From Symbiodinium natans (lineage: Eukaryota; Sar; Dinophyceae; Suessiales; Symbiodiniaceae), in contig CAJNDS010002401.1 of assembly GCA_905221605.1 (NCBI GenBank), positions 45,001 through 109,000 on the forward strand: a stretch of 64,000 bases of DNA, in the 5' to 3' direction. The notes beneath the pieces were generated by a model. That model did not search any database, was not told where the DNA came from, and worked only from the letters and a program-made list of their open reading frames with translations. Below, in pieces: positions 32,183 to 42,186 of this stretch (position 1 is the stretch's first letter; each line of letters begins with the position of its first letter). Made by a program: the position numbers and the translations under genes.

Positions 32183-34179
32183 AGAAGAGCAAAACCGAAT
32201 ACACTCGGCCTCTGGTTGCAGCGTCTTGGTGGCAATGAACTCGAGCACGATGTCTTCCAAGCCGTCGGGATCTGCATCATGCAGCAGCCTGGGTGTCATC
32301 TTGGGGGGGTCTAAGGTTCAGTCGCATGCTTGTATAAAAAAAAACATATGTTATAAGTGGATGATGCTTGAAACTCCGCATGGTATAGGCTCGAGTTTTA
32401 TGTGTAGCTCTCAGGGTGTTCCCAGGTCCCGTCTAGGATCACGTCGGAGGCAGGCTTGCACAGGCTCGTGAGCGCGTTGTGTTCGAGGATGGTTGAGATG
32501 GTAGCTCTGCCCCATCTTCGTTGTCATGTTCTAGGCCTAAATGGGGTGTGTCTTGGATATCTCGAGGTGCGCACCTAAACCCTAAACCCTAAACCCTGAA
32601 CCCTGAACCCTAAACCCTAAACCCTAAACCCTACACCCTCAACCTCGCCCTGCTTCATCTGAGTAGCCGGAGCATGGCCGACAGCACGGTCGAGCCGTCT
32701 TCGTGCACCGCATCAGCGACATGGCCCGGCAAAGTGAGGATTTCATATCTCCACCTGGGCAAGTTTAGGGTTTAGGGTTTAGGGTTTAGGGTTTAGGGTT
32801 TAGGGCCAGTTTAGGGTTTAGGGTCCCAGAAAGAGAACCGTTGTAATGGGTTTGCTTTGGGATGTTCTCCCTTATACTACCAGTCCCTCGTAGGGATTAC
32901 ATTACCCCCTATTAAACTCCCTGTTAGTAGAAGGGGGAGCATCCCAGGGTTTGTTGCAAATGGGGAAAGCTGTTGGAACACCCCTCCAGGTACGAGATGC
33001 GGACCTACTTCAAGAGTCTCATGGGCACGTACTTGTAAGAAAGGCTTACGTGTAGAGAGCGGCATTAAGAACCCATGCTACTATACATACTGACCCAGCT
33101 ACAACAGGAGCTGCCCTAAACCCTGAACCCTGAACCCTGAACCCTAAACCCTAAACCCTAAACCCCAAACCCCAAACCCTAAACCCTAAACCCTACAACA
33201 CAACGTTCACATGCGTGGGATTCTTACTCCTGCTCGTCCTCCATGTCCAGTGGACCGGACCCGAAACCCTAAACCCCGGTTAGGGAGATTGGTTTGGGGG
33301 AGTGAGGGTTTAGGGTTTAGGGTTTAGGGTTTAGGGTTTAGGGTTTAGGGTTTAGGGTTTAGGGTTTAGGGTTTAGGGTTTAGGGTTTAGGGTTTAGGGT
33401 TTAGGGTCTGGACCTCTGGAATCCAGGAGTGCTCTCTCTGCTTAGGGTTTAGGGTTTAGGGTTTAGGGTTTAGGGTTTAGGGTTTAGGGTTTAGGGTTTA
33501 GGGTTTAGGGTTTAGGGTTTAGGGTTTAGGGTTTAGGGTTTAGGGTTTAGGGTTTAGGCTTAGACGGCAACATCTCTTCCGTTTAAAATGAATAAGGGGC
33601 CCCCCTTCTGTTTGTTTAAGTGCAGTGGCCTATGACCTGCTCATATTGAGCTTCCACCCAAGAAAGTACATCCTCACAACTCCGGGGTTTAGGGCTTAGG
33701 GGCCCCGTTTCTGGTCCACTGACTGTTCCTTCTAAGAGTGCCATTGGTTTCAGTAGGAGCACGAAGAGGGGCCGGTTCGGGGTTTAGGGTTTCGTAGGAC
33801 ACCAAGCTCCAGCGCACTCCCCAAAGCCCCTGCACCCCGGAGCTATCATCATGCCGAGCGGCAGTAGCATGAATTCGCGGTAAACTGCCATGCCCAAGCA
33901 GTTCTTGATGTGCCTTAGGTGAGGGAATTAGGGTTTAGGGTTCGGCCAGCCAGGGTCTATAGGGCTTAGGGTGATGGTAGTCCACATCCGCATACCCCTT
34001 TCTGCCCAAACGCTGTAAACCCTAAACCCTAATTAAACCCCAAATCCTAAACCCCAAACCCTAAACCCTAAGCCCTGAACCCTAAACCCTAAACCTCCGA
34101 GCGGCGTCAAGAGAAGGCCCACACAAGGCTCGAACATCTTGAAGGCGTTCGCCGGGCCCGCGGCCTTTCTGCTTCAGGT
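32183..34179 (-). CDS. Gene model of seven phase-compatible exons; family unknown
   Basis: Exons: 34179-34095, 33913-33836, 33679-33637, 33437-33414 (24-nt microexon REHSWIPE), 33268-33228, 32754-32668 and 32288-32183. Peptides: LKQKGRGPGERLQDVRALCG; HIKNCLGMAVYREFMLLPLG; CEDVLSWVEAQYEQ; GFGSGPLDMEDEQ; WRYEILTLPGHVADAVHEDG; LLHDADPDGLEDIVLEFIAT. All six junctions close in phase. Donors: AG|GTTTAGG (from a telomere unit), GG|GTGCAG, CAG|GTCATA, GAG|GTCCAG, GA|GTAAGA, CG|GCTACT (GC). The acceptor before 33268 is a telomere unit, GGGTTTAG. Introns contain pure telomere-type arrays and one GGGATGTTC element. No domain was recognised. Likely connected to neighbouring minus-strand exons. Confidence 0.82.
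32857..32946. mobile_element. GGGATGTTC element inside an intron
   Basis: TTGGGATGTTCTCCCTTATACT ... GGGGGAGCATCCCA. It sits in the intron between 33228 and 32754. Flanked by GGGTTTGCT and GGGTTTGTT, a possible but telomere-like target duplication. Confidence 0.78.
33303..33407. repeat. Pure TTTAGGG array forming most of an intron
   Basis: About fifteen units between exons 33437-33414 and 33268-33228. Confidence 0.96.
33442..33557. repeat. Pure TTTAGGG array forming part of an intron
   Basis: About sixteen units between exons 33679-33637 and 33437-33414. In minus sense the array ends CCCTAAGCAG, the acceptor of the microexon. Confidence 0.96.
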
Positions 34180-34392
34180 CTTGTTGGGTTTATCAAGGTC
34201 TTTTAAAGTTGTTGGGGGGCTTTGTGTAGGTTTTTGTAGGGTTCATTTAGGCTTTAAAGTTCTTTTTAGGGGTTGCTTTGGGGCTCATAGGTTGTTGACG
34301 GGTTTTGCGAGGGCTTTAGGTTCGACCTCCGGCTCCACTGCGCTTTGAGGGCTTTGAGGGCTTTGGGGGGTTTGGAGGGTTTGGAGGGTTTG

Positions 34393-34484
34393 GGGGGTTT
34401 AGGGTTTAGGGTTTAGGGTTTAGGGTTTAGGGTTTAGGGTTTAGGGTTTAGGGTTTAGGGTTTAGGGTTTAGGGTTTAGGGTTT
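34393..34484. repeat. Pure TTTAGGG array
   Basis: About thirteen units, preceded by GGGTTTGGA-type variants. Confidence 0.95.
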
Positions 34485-34509
34485 ACTTCTGGGGGTTTCG
34501 CGTCCAGGG

Positions 34510-34750
34510 GTGCAGGGCTCAAGGGGGATCAGGCATCGGAGCTGAGAGAGCTCTTCGGGTGGTTTGGGGCCTTCAAGGGTTTAGGGTTTAGGCTTTGGGC
34601 TTTAGGGCAGGGGTTTTGGGCTTTCCGGTTGTTTCGGGACGTTTTCGGGCATTTTTTGGGGTTTCCGCGCTGTAGGCGGAGGACTGCTGGGATGCGTGCA
34701 CCCCGTCGCTGCGCATGTGGGGGCGAGCTGACACCCTCATCCCAAACCTT
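34510..34750 (-). CDS. Two possible exons
   Basis: 34745-34675 reads MRVSARPHMRSDGVHASQQS and 34565-34512 reads PPEELSQLRCLIPLEPC. Both are on the strand of the flanking models but lack firm splice sites. Confidence 0.38.
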
Positions 34751-35158
34751 TAGGTTCCATAAGGGCTTGCTGTTTAGAGTTTAGTGTTCAGTTTAGGGTG
34801 CCTTTGAAGCCCCGCAACACCTAGGCCCATGAAATTCCATGAGCCCCCCCACCCCAACGCTCTGACGCCCTAAGACCCAGACCAAAAGCAAAACTACAAA
34901 CTCCCAAGCCCTGAACCCCTAAACCCTCAGGCAATCACCTCTTCCTACCAGCACTCTACACCTCAGCGAGTCAGAAGAATCGAATTCTTCCAAATTGGCA
35001 CCCAACTAAAGAGCCCTCAAATCTTAATCCCTGTTCCCCTAGGAAGAAAAAAGGATCCTTTTTGTGTATATATAAGAAAGCCCATAACCCAAAAAGTAAA
35101 AAAGGATCCCAAACACTGATTTAGAAATATCATTGGCTCGCCACCTTCGGCCACTGAT

Positions 35159-35210
35159 CATCCGGAAACGCCCTCAGAGTGCTGCGAAACAAACTCCGGG
35201 TGGAAACCAA
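35159..35210 (-). CDS. Possible exon, protein unidentified
   Basis: After GTTTCGCAG the frame reads TLRAFPDDQWPK, followed by AAG|GTGGCG. Confidence 0.45.
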
Positions 35211-35371
35211 AGTTGGGGAGTTGAAATTGAAGGGGCCAGGGTTTAGGGTTTAGAAGGAAGATCCACAGCTGGGCTGAGGAAGGCAGCTGGAGTACAGTGT
35301 TGCCAGGTTTAGGGTGCTTAGAGTTTGGGTTGCTCATGGTTGTTCGGATGACAAGTAGTTTTAGAGTTTAC

Positions 35372-35467
35372 AGGGTCACACGGCCCTGGCCACCGCACAG
35401 TTTGACCTCTAAGGACGCTGAGCCGCCCCGCCCTTCACCCAAATATCCTCGAGTCTTGAAAACAGCC
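35372..35467 (-). CDS. Probable exon, protein unidentified
   Basis: Thirty-one codons: AVFKTRGYLGEGRGGSASLE then VKLCGGQGRVT, between CCGAAAG and CT|GTAAAC. Gly-rich but of ordinary complexity, on the same strand as the neighbours. Confidence 0.62.
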
Positions 35468-35684
35468 CTTTCGGTGACGTGAGCAACTCACAAATATTCA
35501 AACATCCACCGCCCGGCGCCGCATGAGTAGATCTATCTGGGGTTATGAATACAATATGGCAAATGCTATACCCGGTTGAACCCAACCATAAACCCCAACA
35601 CCAGCCCTAAACCCTGATCCCTAAACCACCCATGAACCTACAAAAGAAAGCCCTCCCAGATTCGTAAGGGGACTTTGCGACTCG

Positions 35685-35722
35685 AGGGCGCGACCCCTTT
35701 ACGCTCAGCCAGTATCTTGCGG
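35685..35722 (-). CDS. Possible short exon
   Basis: ALEAARYWLS ending CTGAGC|GTAAAG, a good GT donor. Confidence 0.45.
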
Positions 35723-35974
35723 CTTCCAGGGCTGTTTATTGTTGTTTTCAGGGCATTTGGGGCCTCAGTTTCAGGATGTCTTGCTTGTTTTGCCTATTTT
35801 TTTGGCCGGGAGCTCGGGGGTTTAGGGCTTTCGGGCTTTGTCTTGGTCTTGGTCTTGGGGCCTGATGCTTGGGGCTTAATGCTTTAGGGCTTAGAGTTTC
35901 AGAATGCCATGCTTTGTCGGGCTTAGAGTCCAGTGAAGCAAAGAGCTTGCACCCCTAAACCCTAAACCCTAGAC

Positions 35975-36123
35975 CCTCTAAACCCTAAACCCTAAGCCCT
36001 AAGCCCTAAGCCCTAAGCCCTAAGCCCTAAGCCCTAAGCCCTAAGCCCTAAGCCCTAAGCCCTAAGCCCTAAGCCCTAAGCCCTAAGCCCTAAGCCCTAA
36101 GCCCTAAGCCCTAAGCCCTAAAC
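35975..36123. repeat. CCCTAAG variant array
   Basis: About eighteen units in which CCCTAAG replaces CCCTAAA almost without exception. This homogeneous variant implies local amplification. Confidence 0.95.
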
Positions 36124-36156
36124 TAAACCCTAAACCTGAAACCTTAAACCCATCCC

Positions 36157-36228
36157 CGGCAAGAAGGTTCTAAGTGCTCCTTGTAGTGAGCCGACTGTAG
36201 TCGCTTGAGGACTCGTGTGCTCAGGGCA
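36157..36228 (-). CDS. Probable exon, protein unidentified
   Basis: After CCCTACAG: ALSTRVLKRLQSAHYKEHLE. Strong helical, basic composition; 3' boundary uncertain (GC donor possible at CTT|GCCGGG). Confidence 0.62.
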
Positions 36229-36306
36229 CTGTAGGGTTTGAAGCCCAAGAGGTTTAGGGTTAAGGGTTTAGGGCTTGGGGTTTAGGGTTTGGGGTTTAGG
36301 GTTCAC

Positions 36307-36378
36307 CTGATATCCTCGTCTGGGGTTGTTCAAGGCGGGTCGTTGTCCGAGTGTTTGAGCAGTTTCGGTCATTCCGTT
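36307..36378 (-). CDS. Probable exon, protein unidentified
   Basis: Twenty-four codons, NGMTETAQTLGQRPALNNPR then RGYQ, bounded by CCTAG and CAG|GTGAAC; phase 0 at both ends. Confidence 0.65.
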
Positions 36379-36845
36379 CTAGGTTTTGGATAAGACGCTT
36401 AAACACCCTAAACCCTCAACCCTGACCGGCTTTGATGTCCATCCAAGACCCAAACCCTGAAAATCTCGATGTCCCCCCCCCCGCCCCCCCGCCCCCAATA
36501 AACCCTAAGCCCTAAAACCCAACAGCTCTTCAAGCCCGGAAAGCTCCATCTAACCCGAAACCCTAAACCCCAAACCCTAAACCCCAAACCCTAAACCCTA
36601 AACCCCAAACCCTCATCTGCACCCTAGCAGCTGAAGCCCTATGGACTTTGTCAGCCCTCCAAGACCCAGGCCCCACCAGCCCCGAACAAGGCTATGCGCC
36701 CTGCAAGCGCAACCTAGACTCTGAAACCTCAAAACCCTCCAAAACCCCGAAAACCCTAAACCCTCAACCCTAAACCCTAAACCCTTTGAAAACCCTCTTT
36801 TGGGTTAAAAAAATCACCCTCTTCCACTAGGGTTTTTGAAAAATC

Positions 36846-36900
36846 CTGCGAACGAGACTCGTCCAGAAGCCCTTGGACCTGAGGAAGCCTTTGAGCATGG
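36846..36900 (-). CDS. Possible N-terminal exon
   Basis: MLKGFLRSKGFWTSLVR with a GA donor at CGCAG|GATTTT. It is the first exon-like block below the end of the FkbM gene, so it may start the next gene. Confidence 0.45.
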
Positions 36901-36944
36901 AGGGAAATTTGAAAATTCACGGCTCTGGGGAGTTAAGGGATGAG

Positions 36945-37725
36945 GATTAGGGGTTTAGGGGTTTAGGGGCTTAGGGGTTTAGGGGTTTAGGGGCTTAGGG
37001 GTTTAGGGGTTTAGAAGTTGAGGTTTGTAGGGCTTGAGAAGCTGAGGGTCAGGGTTGAGAACTGAGGGTTGAGGGTCTTGGGTGTTTAGGGCATTGGGGA
37101 TTGACTCGCGCCTTACAGAACCCACCCCTAAACCCCTAAAGCCCTCAACCTTAACCCCCTCTACGAATCTGACGTGTTAGGCACTGTACAGCTTCGTTTC
37201 GCAGCGTACGTAGGGCGTGACAGAAGTCAACTCTGGTGGCTTCAGGGGTTGTTGCAGAATACAGGGGTCCAATTAGAACAGGGTTTGGGGTATTATAGTA
37301 TCATTACAAAGGGGCCATAAGGGAATACTTTTAGTAGTTCTTCCGACCCCCTATCGTAGAATCCAGGGCTTGGGGTTTGGACTTTTGGGCTTTTGGGTTT
37401 GGGGGTTTAATTCTTTTGAGGTTAGGCGTCTTCATGGTCATGACGTTGGTACAGATCCAAGAGAGCAGCAAGGTGTCGTGTGGTATTTCTGACTCTCTAA
37501 GCACGCGAATCCTCCAAGAGGGCCTGAAAACCCAACACGCCACCGCACTCCTTTTTGGGGGTTCCTTTACACGGACTACATAGTATTTTGGGGTATATAA
37601 GGAGTACTCCGACCCTTCTCTCAGAATGCCGAAGGCTGGGCCCAAGCTGCAGGAGTTGACTCGTCCTTCAGCTGCTCAAACCCTAAACCCTAAACCCTCC
37701 TAAACCCTGATCCCATTTTTGTTAC
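36945..37725. other. No convincing exon; repeats between two genes
   Basis: GGGGTTTA-type array at 36945-37015 and an element remnant at 37265-37340 (ATTATAGTATCATTACAAAG). Lies between the end of the FkbM gene and the next minus-strand exons. Confidence 0.5.
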
Positions 37726-37727
37726 CC

Positions 37728-39577
37728 TCATTGGCCGAGCCTCACAAACAAGGCATCCCCATGTCCCGGACCTCCGTCCTCCAGGCCCACATTCGAGAAC
37801 AGCAGGCGCCAACCCAGTGGCTGCAGGAGCTCCTTGAAGGCCTCCACAGAGGAGGGTCCACTTCCCACGTAGGTACCATCTGGGAGAACCTCCACTTGCA
37901 GGCATCGGGCTTTCAGCAAGATGTCCTTGCTGGCTTTCAGCATGGGAAGCTCAGCCCCCTGCATGTCAAAGCGCAGGAAGTGGGCCTTCTGAATCTTGGC
38001 CTCCCGCGCGAAGTCGTCCAGCGTCGACGTGCGCACCTCGATGGGCGCGTTCATGGAGACGTGGGACAGACGCCGCAGCTCATCCTCTGAGGTTGCAAAG
38101 AGACTCGAGGCTCCGAGACTTCCCCAGCTTGCAACCACAGGAATCATCGGGACTCTTCCCGAGACGTTGTAGAGCGCCTGCTGGTAGGTCTTGATGCGGC
38201 CTGTGCAGTTGCTCTGAAGATTCCGAAGCTTGCTCCTAGGATGCTGCGTAACCCTTTGATTCAAAAGGGCACCCTTTTTTGCTTAAAGGGGTTAAAAAGG
38301 GAACCTAAATCCCCCAAAAAGGGAATAAGGGTCCTACTGGGCATCCTAGGCTCTTCATCCGAGCAAAGGAGCTGGGAATCGGCTCCAGCGCATGGACGAC
38401 CGCATGGGGCCATGATCTGCACATCGCCACGGAATCTTCTCCTTCGCGGGCTCCGGCTTCGATCACAATCGGACAGGGATCTCCACGACAAGATGTCTTG
38501 AGTATCTGCCACAGAAAGTCATGCCCCAGAAATTTCCGTACCTCCTGACTCCGTAGAAACGACCAAACTGGCATCGGCGCTCGAAGGCCTTCACCATACT
38601 CCCATCCACCACTTTGAATCGCACGCAGCTCGTTTCTGATCCTGGTCATGAAAGCTCTCCGATCGACTTGCTGAATTAAGGATTCAAGATCGGCTGGAAG
38701 GTGGCCTCGGCGTTGCGCAAAGTCCGCCTTCCCCGTCATCGACCAGGCAATGCGCGACGCGCGCCGGAAGGCCGCGCAGCTCGACTGATTTAACCGGTCC
38801 TGCCCGATGTCAGCCGAGAGCGCATACCATGGAAGGAGTGGCGCCAGTCGGCTTTGGAGGGCGGGCTCCAAGAGGAAGGTGTATGCGACAAGAGCCCAAA
38901 GACCCTCGCGCTGCTTCCAGCGGCCGATGTTGCTGGTCACCGAGATGTTGCTCCATCGGCGGTTGTCACCTAGGAGGGCCCCTATAAGACCCTCTGAAGA
39001 AAATATTCCTGAGTATGACCCTCTTAAAACCCAATTAAGAAAAAAATCCTGAGTATGATCCTCTTAAAACCCAATGAAGGGAAACATGTAAAATGTCCCC
39101 AAGGGCCTACCTAGTCACGCTCCTCAGCTCGCAGCAGGCGCATCTCGAAGCTGTCGTCACAGGAGTCAGTGGCACCGAGCGCTCTCACAGCTGCCTCGTT
39201 GGCAAGGTAGGCCTATACTGAACTTGGAACCCTAGCAAAAATATCTGATTTTAGCTGTTTCCAAGGAAATAAAGTGCCCCAAAATCAGAAATTATTTCCA
39301 AGTATCCCTAAGAGGCAAGACCAAAGAGGGGCACTGGCGCCTCGAAAATGCTTGCCCAGTCGACTGCCATGAGCTTGTTCCAGGCAGCTGCTAGGCAGGA
39401 AGCAAGGGTTCCAGAAGTCCGCAAGGTGATGCAACGGGCTAGACAAATGCAAGCCTGCCAAGCAGGATTCTTTGAACTCTGACTTTCCCACGTGCCTGGG
39501 AAAAAGCTGTTCCACTCGCCGCCATATGCCAACGCCACTAGAGCAAGGCGGACGTCAAGCGACAAATCATCAGCCAT
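37728..39577 (-). CDS. FkbM-family methyltransferase, four exons
   Basis: Exons 39577-39317, 39212-39119, 38969-38354 and 38235-37728 join without frame loss into a predicted 492-residue protein ending in TGA. The C-terminal half carries the FkbM SAM-dependent O-methyltransferase fold: a glycine-rich motif I (IVIEAGAREGEDSVAM), ALEPIPSSFARMK after the second strand, and IQKAHFLRFDMQGAELPMLK matching the family's L-K-x-D-x-Q-G-A-E motif. The N-terminal about 250 residues are unassigned. Start chosen as the first ATG after an in-frame stop. FkbM enzymes methylate hydroxyls on sugars or small molecules; substrate unknown. Donors are GC, GT and GA; each intron is a mobile element (see separate entries). 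Confidence 0.9.
38236..38353 (-). mobile_element. Introner forming FkbM intron 3 (GA-AG)
   Basis: Terminal inverted repeats CTAGGATGC (38236-38244) and GCATCCTAG (38341-38349), flanked by GCTC on both sides (GAGC in gene sense). The intron runs from the upstream GAGC through CCTAG, giving a GA donor and AG acceptor. Removing it restores ...ATGAA|GAGCAAG. 118 nt, no coding capacity; also has internal inverted CCTTTGATTCAAAAGGG-type structure. Confidence 0.9.
38970..39118 (-). mobile_element. Introner forming FkbM intron 2 (GT-AG)
   Basis: Inverted repeats CTAGGAGGGCCC (38970-38981) and GGGCCTACCTAG (39103-39114), flanked by TCAC on both sides (GTGA in gene sense). The duplicated GTGA supplies the GT donor; CCTAG supplies the acceptor. 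It carries an internal direct repeat of about 40 bp (TCCTGAGTATGA.CCTCTTAA) and a relative of one end lies near 58755. Confidence 0.9.
39213..39316 (-). mobile_element. Introner forming FkbM intron 1 (GC-AG)
   Basis: Ends CTATACTGAACTTGG (39213-39227) and CCAAGTATCCCTAAG (39298-39312), flanked by AGGC on both sides (GCCT in gene sense). The duplicated GCCT supplies a GC donor, and CTATAG read from the end supplies AG. Close relative at 17388-17479. Confidence 0.88.
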
Positions 39578-39864
39578 GCCGATCTCACAAAGCACACGCC
39601 CTCTTGAACATGCTAATCCACACGGCTTATGCCTGGTTTGCTTGGTCTACATAAACACACGCGCATTCCCTTCCAGTTCATTCGACCCACATGACATGTC
39701 TCATTGAGCTTGAACCATATTTCCTTTCTTCTCACCTAACCGGCCATGTGACGTATCGATGCAATGACTCAGTGCAAAGCACCTTTTCCTTCGGAAACCC
39801 TAAACCCTGAACCCGAAACCCAAACTCACTCTTTGGCATTGGGTGTCGGGGCCAAGTGCAGAGG

Positions 39865-39955
39865 CGGTTGCCTAACGCCCCATCCCCCCCTCCCCCGCCC
39901 CCCCTCTCCACCCCCCCGGCCCCCCTCTCCCCCCCCCCCCCCCCCCCCCACCTGC
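39865..39955. repeat. C-rich low-complexity tract
   Basis: CCCCTCC runs ending in a 20-base C tract. Confidence 0.85.
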
Positions 39956-40032
39956 CAAACAAAAACCCTAAACCCTAAACCCTAAACTGTAAACCCCTAA
40001 ACATAAACCCTAAACCCTAAACCCTGAACTGC

Positions 40033-40132
40033 GGTCAGGGCACCCAACATGTTTGGCTCTCTCACGCTGTAGCGGAGGAAGGGTGGCGCTTCGAGGTCCT
40101 TGAAGAGGCTGCCAGAGTCGAAAAGTGAAGGG
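40033..40132 (-). CDS. Probable exon, protein unidentified
   Basis: Thirty-three codons after AGACTTCAG: PSLFDSGSLFKDLEAPPFLR then YSVREPNMLGALT, with a GC donor at ACC|GCAGTT. Strong protein character. Confidence 0.68.
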
Positions 40133-40212
40133 CTGAAGTCTAGAGGTTCAGGGGCTTAGGGTCTGAGGGGTTTAGGGTTTAGGGTTTAGGGTTTAGGCTT
40201 GAGGGCTGAGCC

Positions 40213-40324
40213 TTTTGAGGATTGCGGAGCTTTGGGGAGTCAGGGATGCAACAGCATCTCCTGATGGGTGCATGGCGAGACCTCGCTTCAACCTCAAGTG
40301 CTTTCTTGCCCGCTTAACAGCGAT
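40213..40324 (-). CDS. Possible exon, basic
   Basis: After GCTGTTAAG: RARKHLRLKRGLAMHPSGDA then VASLTPQSSAILK, with a GC donor at AG|GCTCAG. A hydrophobic run lies just upstream in the same frame. Confidence 0.48.
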
Positions 40325-40779
40325 GATAATCGTAGTAACAACAATAACATAATCACAAACAGGAAATATGAGTAGTAAAATAAAACATACCAAAAACAGG
40401 CAAGAACAATAATGAGCGACGGCTTCTTGTTTTCGGAGCTCGGGTTTAGGGAGTGGGGAGTGAGAGGGCTTCAGGTGCACCCATTGCCGTCACGGTCTGG
40501 GACAGGGGCGGGTGTAGGGTTCAGGGTTCAGGGTTTGAGGTTTAGGGTTTAGGGTTTACACCCTAAACCCTTAACCCTAAACCCTACACCCTACACCCTT
40601 GAACCCGAAACCCTGAACCTGTCAACGGAAGTCAGCCTATCAAGCTGGCAGGCATGGCTTCAGGTCCAGGGCTTACGGTGAGGGTTTGGGATTGAGCGAG
40701 GGTTTCGGGTCCAAGCGTCTGAGGGATGTTCTGGGTTCGGGGTTAAGTTTAGGGGATTTGGGGTTTAGGGGTTCTCTTT

Positions 40780-40875
40780 GGGCATTTCCGGATTTGCGAG
40801 CGCAGGGTTGGGATGTCTTGCGGCCGGCTTGCACACGAGAAAACAGAAGCGCCAGCAGCTCTCCACTCAAACCCG
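40780..40875 (-). CDS. Possible exon
   Basis: SGELLALLFSRVQAGRKTSQ then PCARKSGNA, next to a poly-C tract. Splice sites were not settled. Confidence 0.42.
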
Positions 40876-41017
40876 CCCCCCCCCCCCCCCCCGCCGCCGC
40901 CCAAGAAAAACGCAAAACAAAAACACAAACAAGCCAAAAACAAAAACACCAAAAAAGGAAACAGGAAAAAAACCCATGAGCCCCTAGACGACCCATAAAC
41001 ATCCCTCAGCCCCGAGC

Positions 41018-41077
41018 CCTGTCCTCCAAGTCCGCAGATCCCTCAGGGAACAGCGAGGACCATGGGAGGTCGTCGTC
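41018..41077 (-). CDS. Probable exon, acidic
   Basis: Twenty codons DDDLPWSSLFPEGSADLEDR between CTGAG and AGG|GCTCGG (GC donor); phase 0 at both ends. Confidence 0.62.
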
Positions 41078-41417
41078 CTCAGCGGCGTTTGGGGGTTTTG
41101 GGGCTTCAGGGTTCAGGGCTTGGCTGCAGGGTTTAGGGGTTTAAGGGTTTAGGGTTTAAGGGTTTGGGGTTGTGGGGTTTGAGGGTTTACGGTTAAATGC
41201 TTTAGGGTGTAAGGGTTTGGGGTTTAGAGTTTAGGTTTACGGTTCAGGGGTTTTAGATTTACAGGGTGGCGGGTTTCGGTTTGGGCGAAGGGGTTGAGTA
41301 CGGCACCCCCCCCAAGCCATCTGGGTCTGCCCGTGAACCTTCAACCCCAAAGCCTAGAACCCTAAACCCTAAACCCTCAACCCTAAACCCTGAAACCCCC
41401 ATAACCTAAAACCTCAC

Positions 41418-41491
41418 CAAGTTCACATTTCTGGAGAGGCCACACTGCATGATGCTCTCAGGAAGAACTGTCATCATGAGGCCGAAAAGCC
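41418..41491 (-). CDS. Probable exon, protein unidentified
   Basis: Twenty-four codons LFGLMMTVLPESIMQCGLSR then NVNL, after GATTCAG and before TTG|GTGAGG, a standard GT donor. Confidence 0.68.
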
Positions 41492-41509
41492 CTGAATCCG
41501 AAAGCCTAA

Positions 41510-41680
41510 TATAGGGGGCCTTAAAAAGTAGAGTAGGGTTTTGGGGGATATTCCAGTAGACTTGTATGGGGGCTTCCGAAAATAAGGGACCCCTAAAGTA
41601 GACCCCAAATAATGGGATTCCCTTACAATAAGGACCCCAATATGGTACCCTAATTTCGGAAACCTCCGTATGGGGACCGA
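41510..41680. mobile_element. Diverged inverted-repeat element
   Basis: ATAGGGGGCCTTAAAAAGTAG ... CTTCCGAAAATAAGGG ... CCCTAATTTCGGAAACCTCC. Related to sequences near 8850, 9815, 37265 and 43652. Confidence 0.55.
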
Positions 41681-41701
41681 TAAGGGAGTACTACTAGTAA
41701 T

Positions 41702-41812
41702 CTTGGTAGCCCAGTAACCATATTAGAATAAGGGCACCCTTTTTTGGGTTGGTTATTTTATAAGGGAACCCATAACCCAAAAAAAGGGTAAGGGAACCAC
41801 TGGGCTACCAAG
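41702..41812. mobile_element. Inverted-repeat element, CTTGGTAGCCCAGT family
   Basis: CTTGGTAGCCCAGT ... ACTGGGCTACCAAG (perfect ends), with nested CCTTTTTTGGGTTGGTTAT facing ATAACCCAAAAAAAGGG. Relative at 56865-56985. Confidence 0.88.
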
Positions 41813-41822
41813 ACTAAGTATA

Positions 41823-41886
41823 CCATACTCCCCTTAGAACCTTAATGAAAACAATATCTTTAATGTATTTCCCAAGGGGGATATAG
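41823..41886. mobile_element. Inverted-repeat element, CTATACTCCCCTT family
   Basis: CCATACTCCCCTTAGAACC ... TTTCCCAAGGGGGATATAG, a short relative of 31591-31687, immediately next to the element at 41702-41812. Confidence 0.75.
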
Positions 41887-42164
41887 TGAACCCTAAACCC
41901 TAAACCCTAAACCCTAAAGTCTAAAGTATTCCGACCCCTGTATGAAGCAGATGCCTCCTCGAGCTCGAGCAGCCCATGCGTAGGGCAGGCCCTCGGTTCA
42001 GGACTTGGACTGTCAAAGCTGTGGTTTAGTTTAGGGTTGAGGGTTGAGGGTTTAGGGTTTAGGGTTTCGGGTTTAGGGTTTAGATTTAGGGCTTAGGGTT
42101 TAGGGTGTAGGCAGGGTAAAAAAGCTTCGGGGTTTAATTAAACCCCAACAGCGCTCACCCGAAG

Positions 42165-42186
42165 TCAGAAGACCCCATCTGCAAGA
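42165..42186 (-). CDS. Possible microexon
   Basis: About twenty bases (MGSSDFG) between textbook sites CTTTTCTTGCAG and GG|GTGAGC. Confidence 0.42.

Noticed and set aside
37719-38090. 123-codon plus-strand ORF
   Set aside because: Antisense to the conserved FkbM C-terminal exon; GC-rich codons leave the opposite strand open.
38241-38501. Plus-strand ORF over the FkbM intron 3 region
   Set aside because: Antisense shadow of the methyltransferase exon and its introner.
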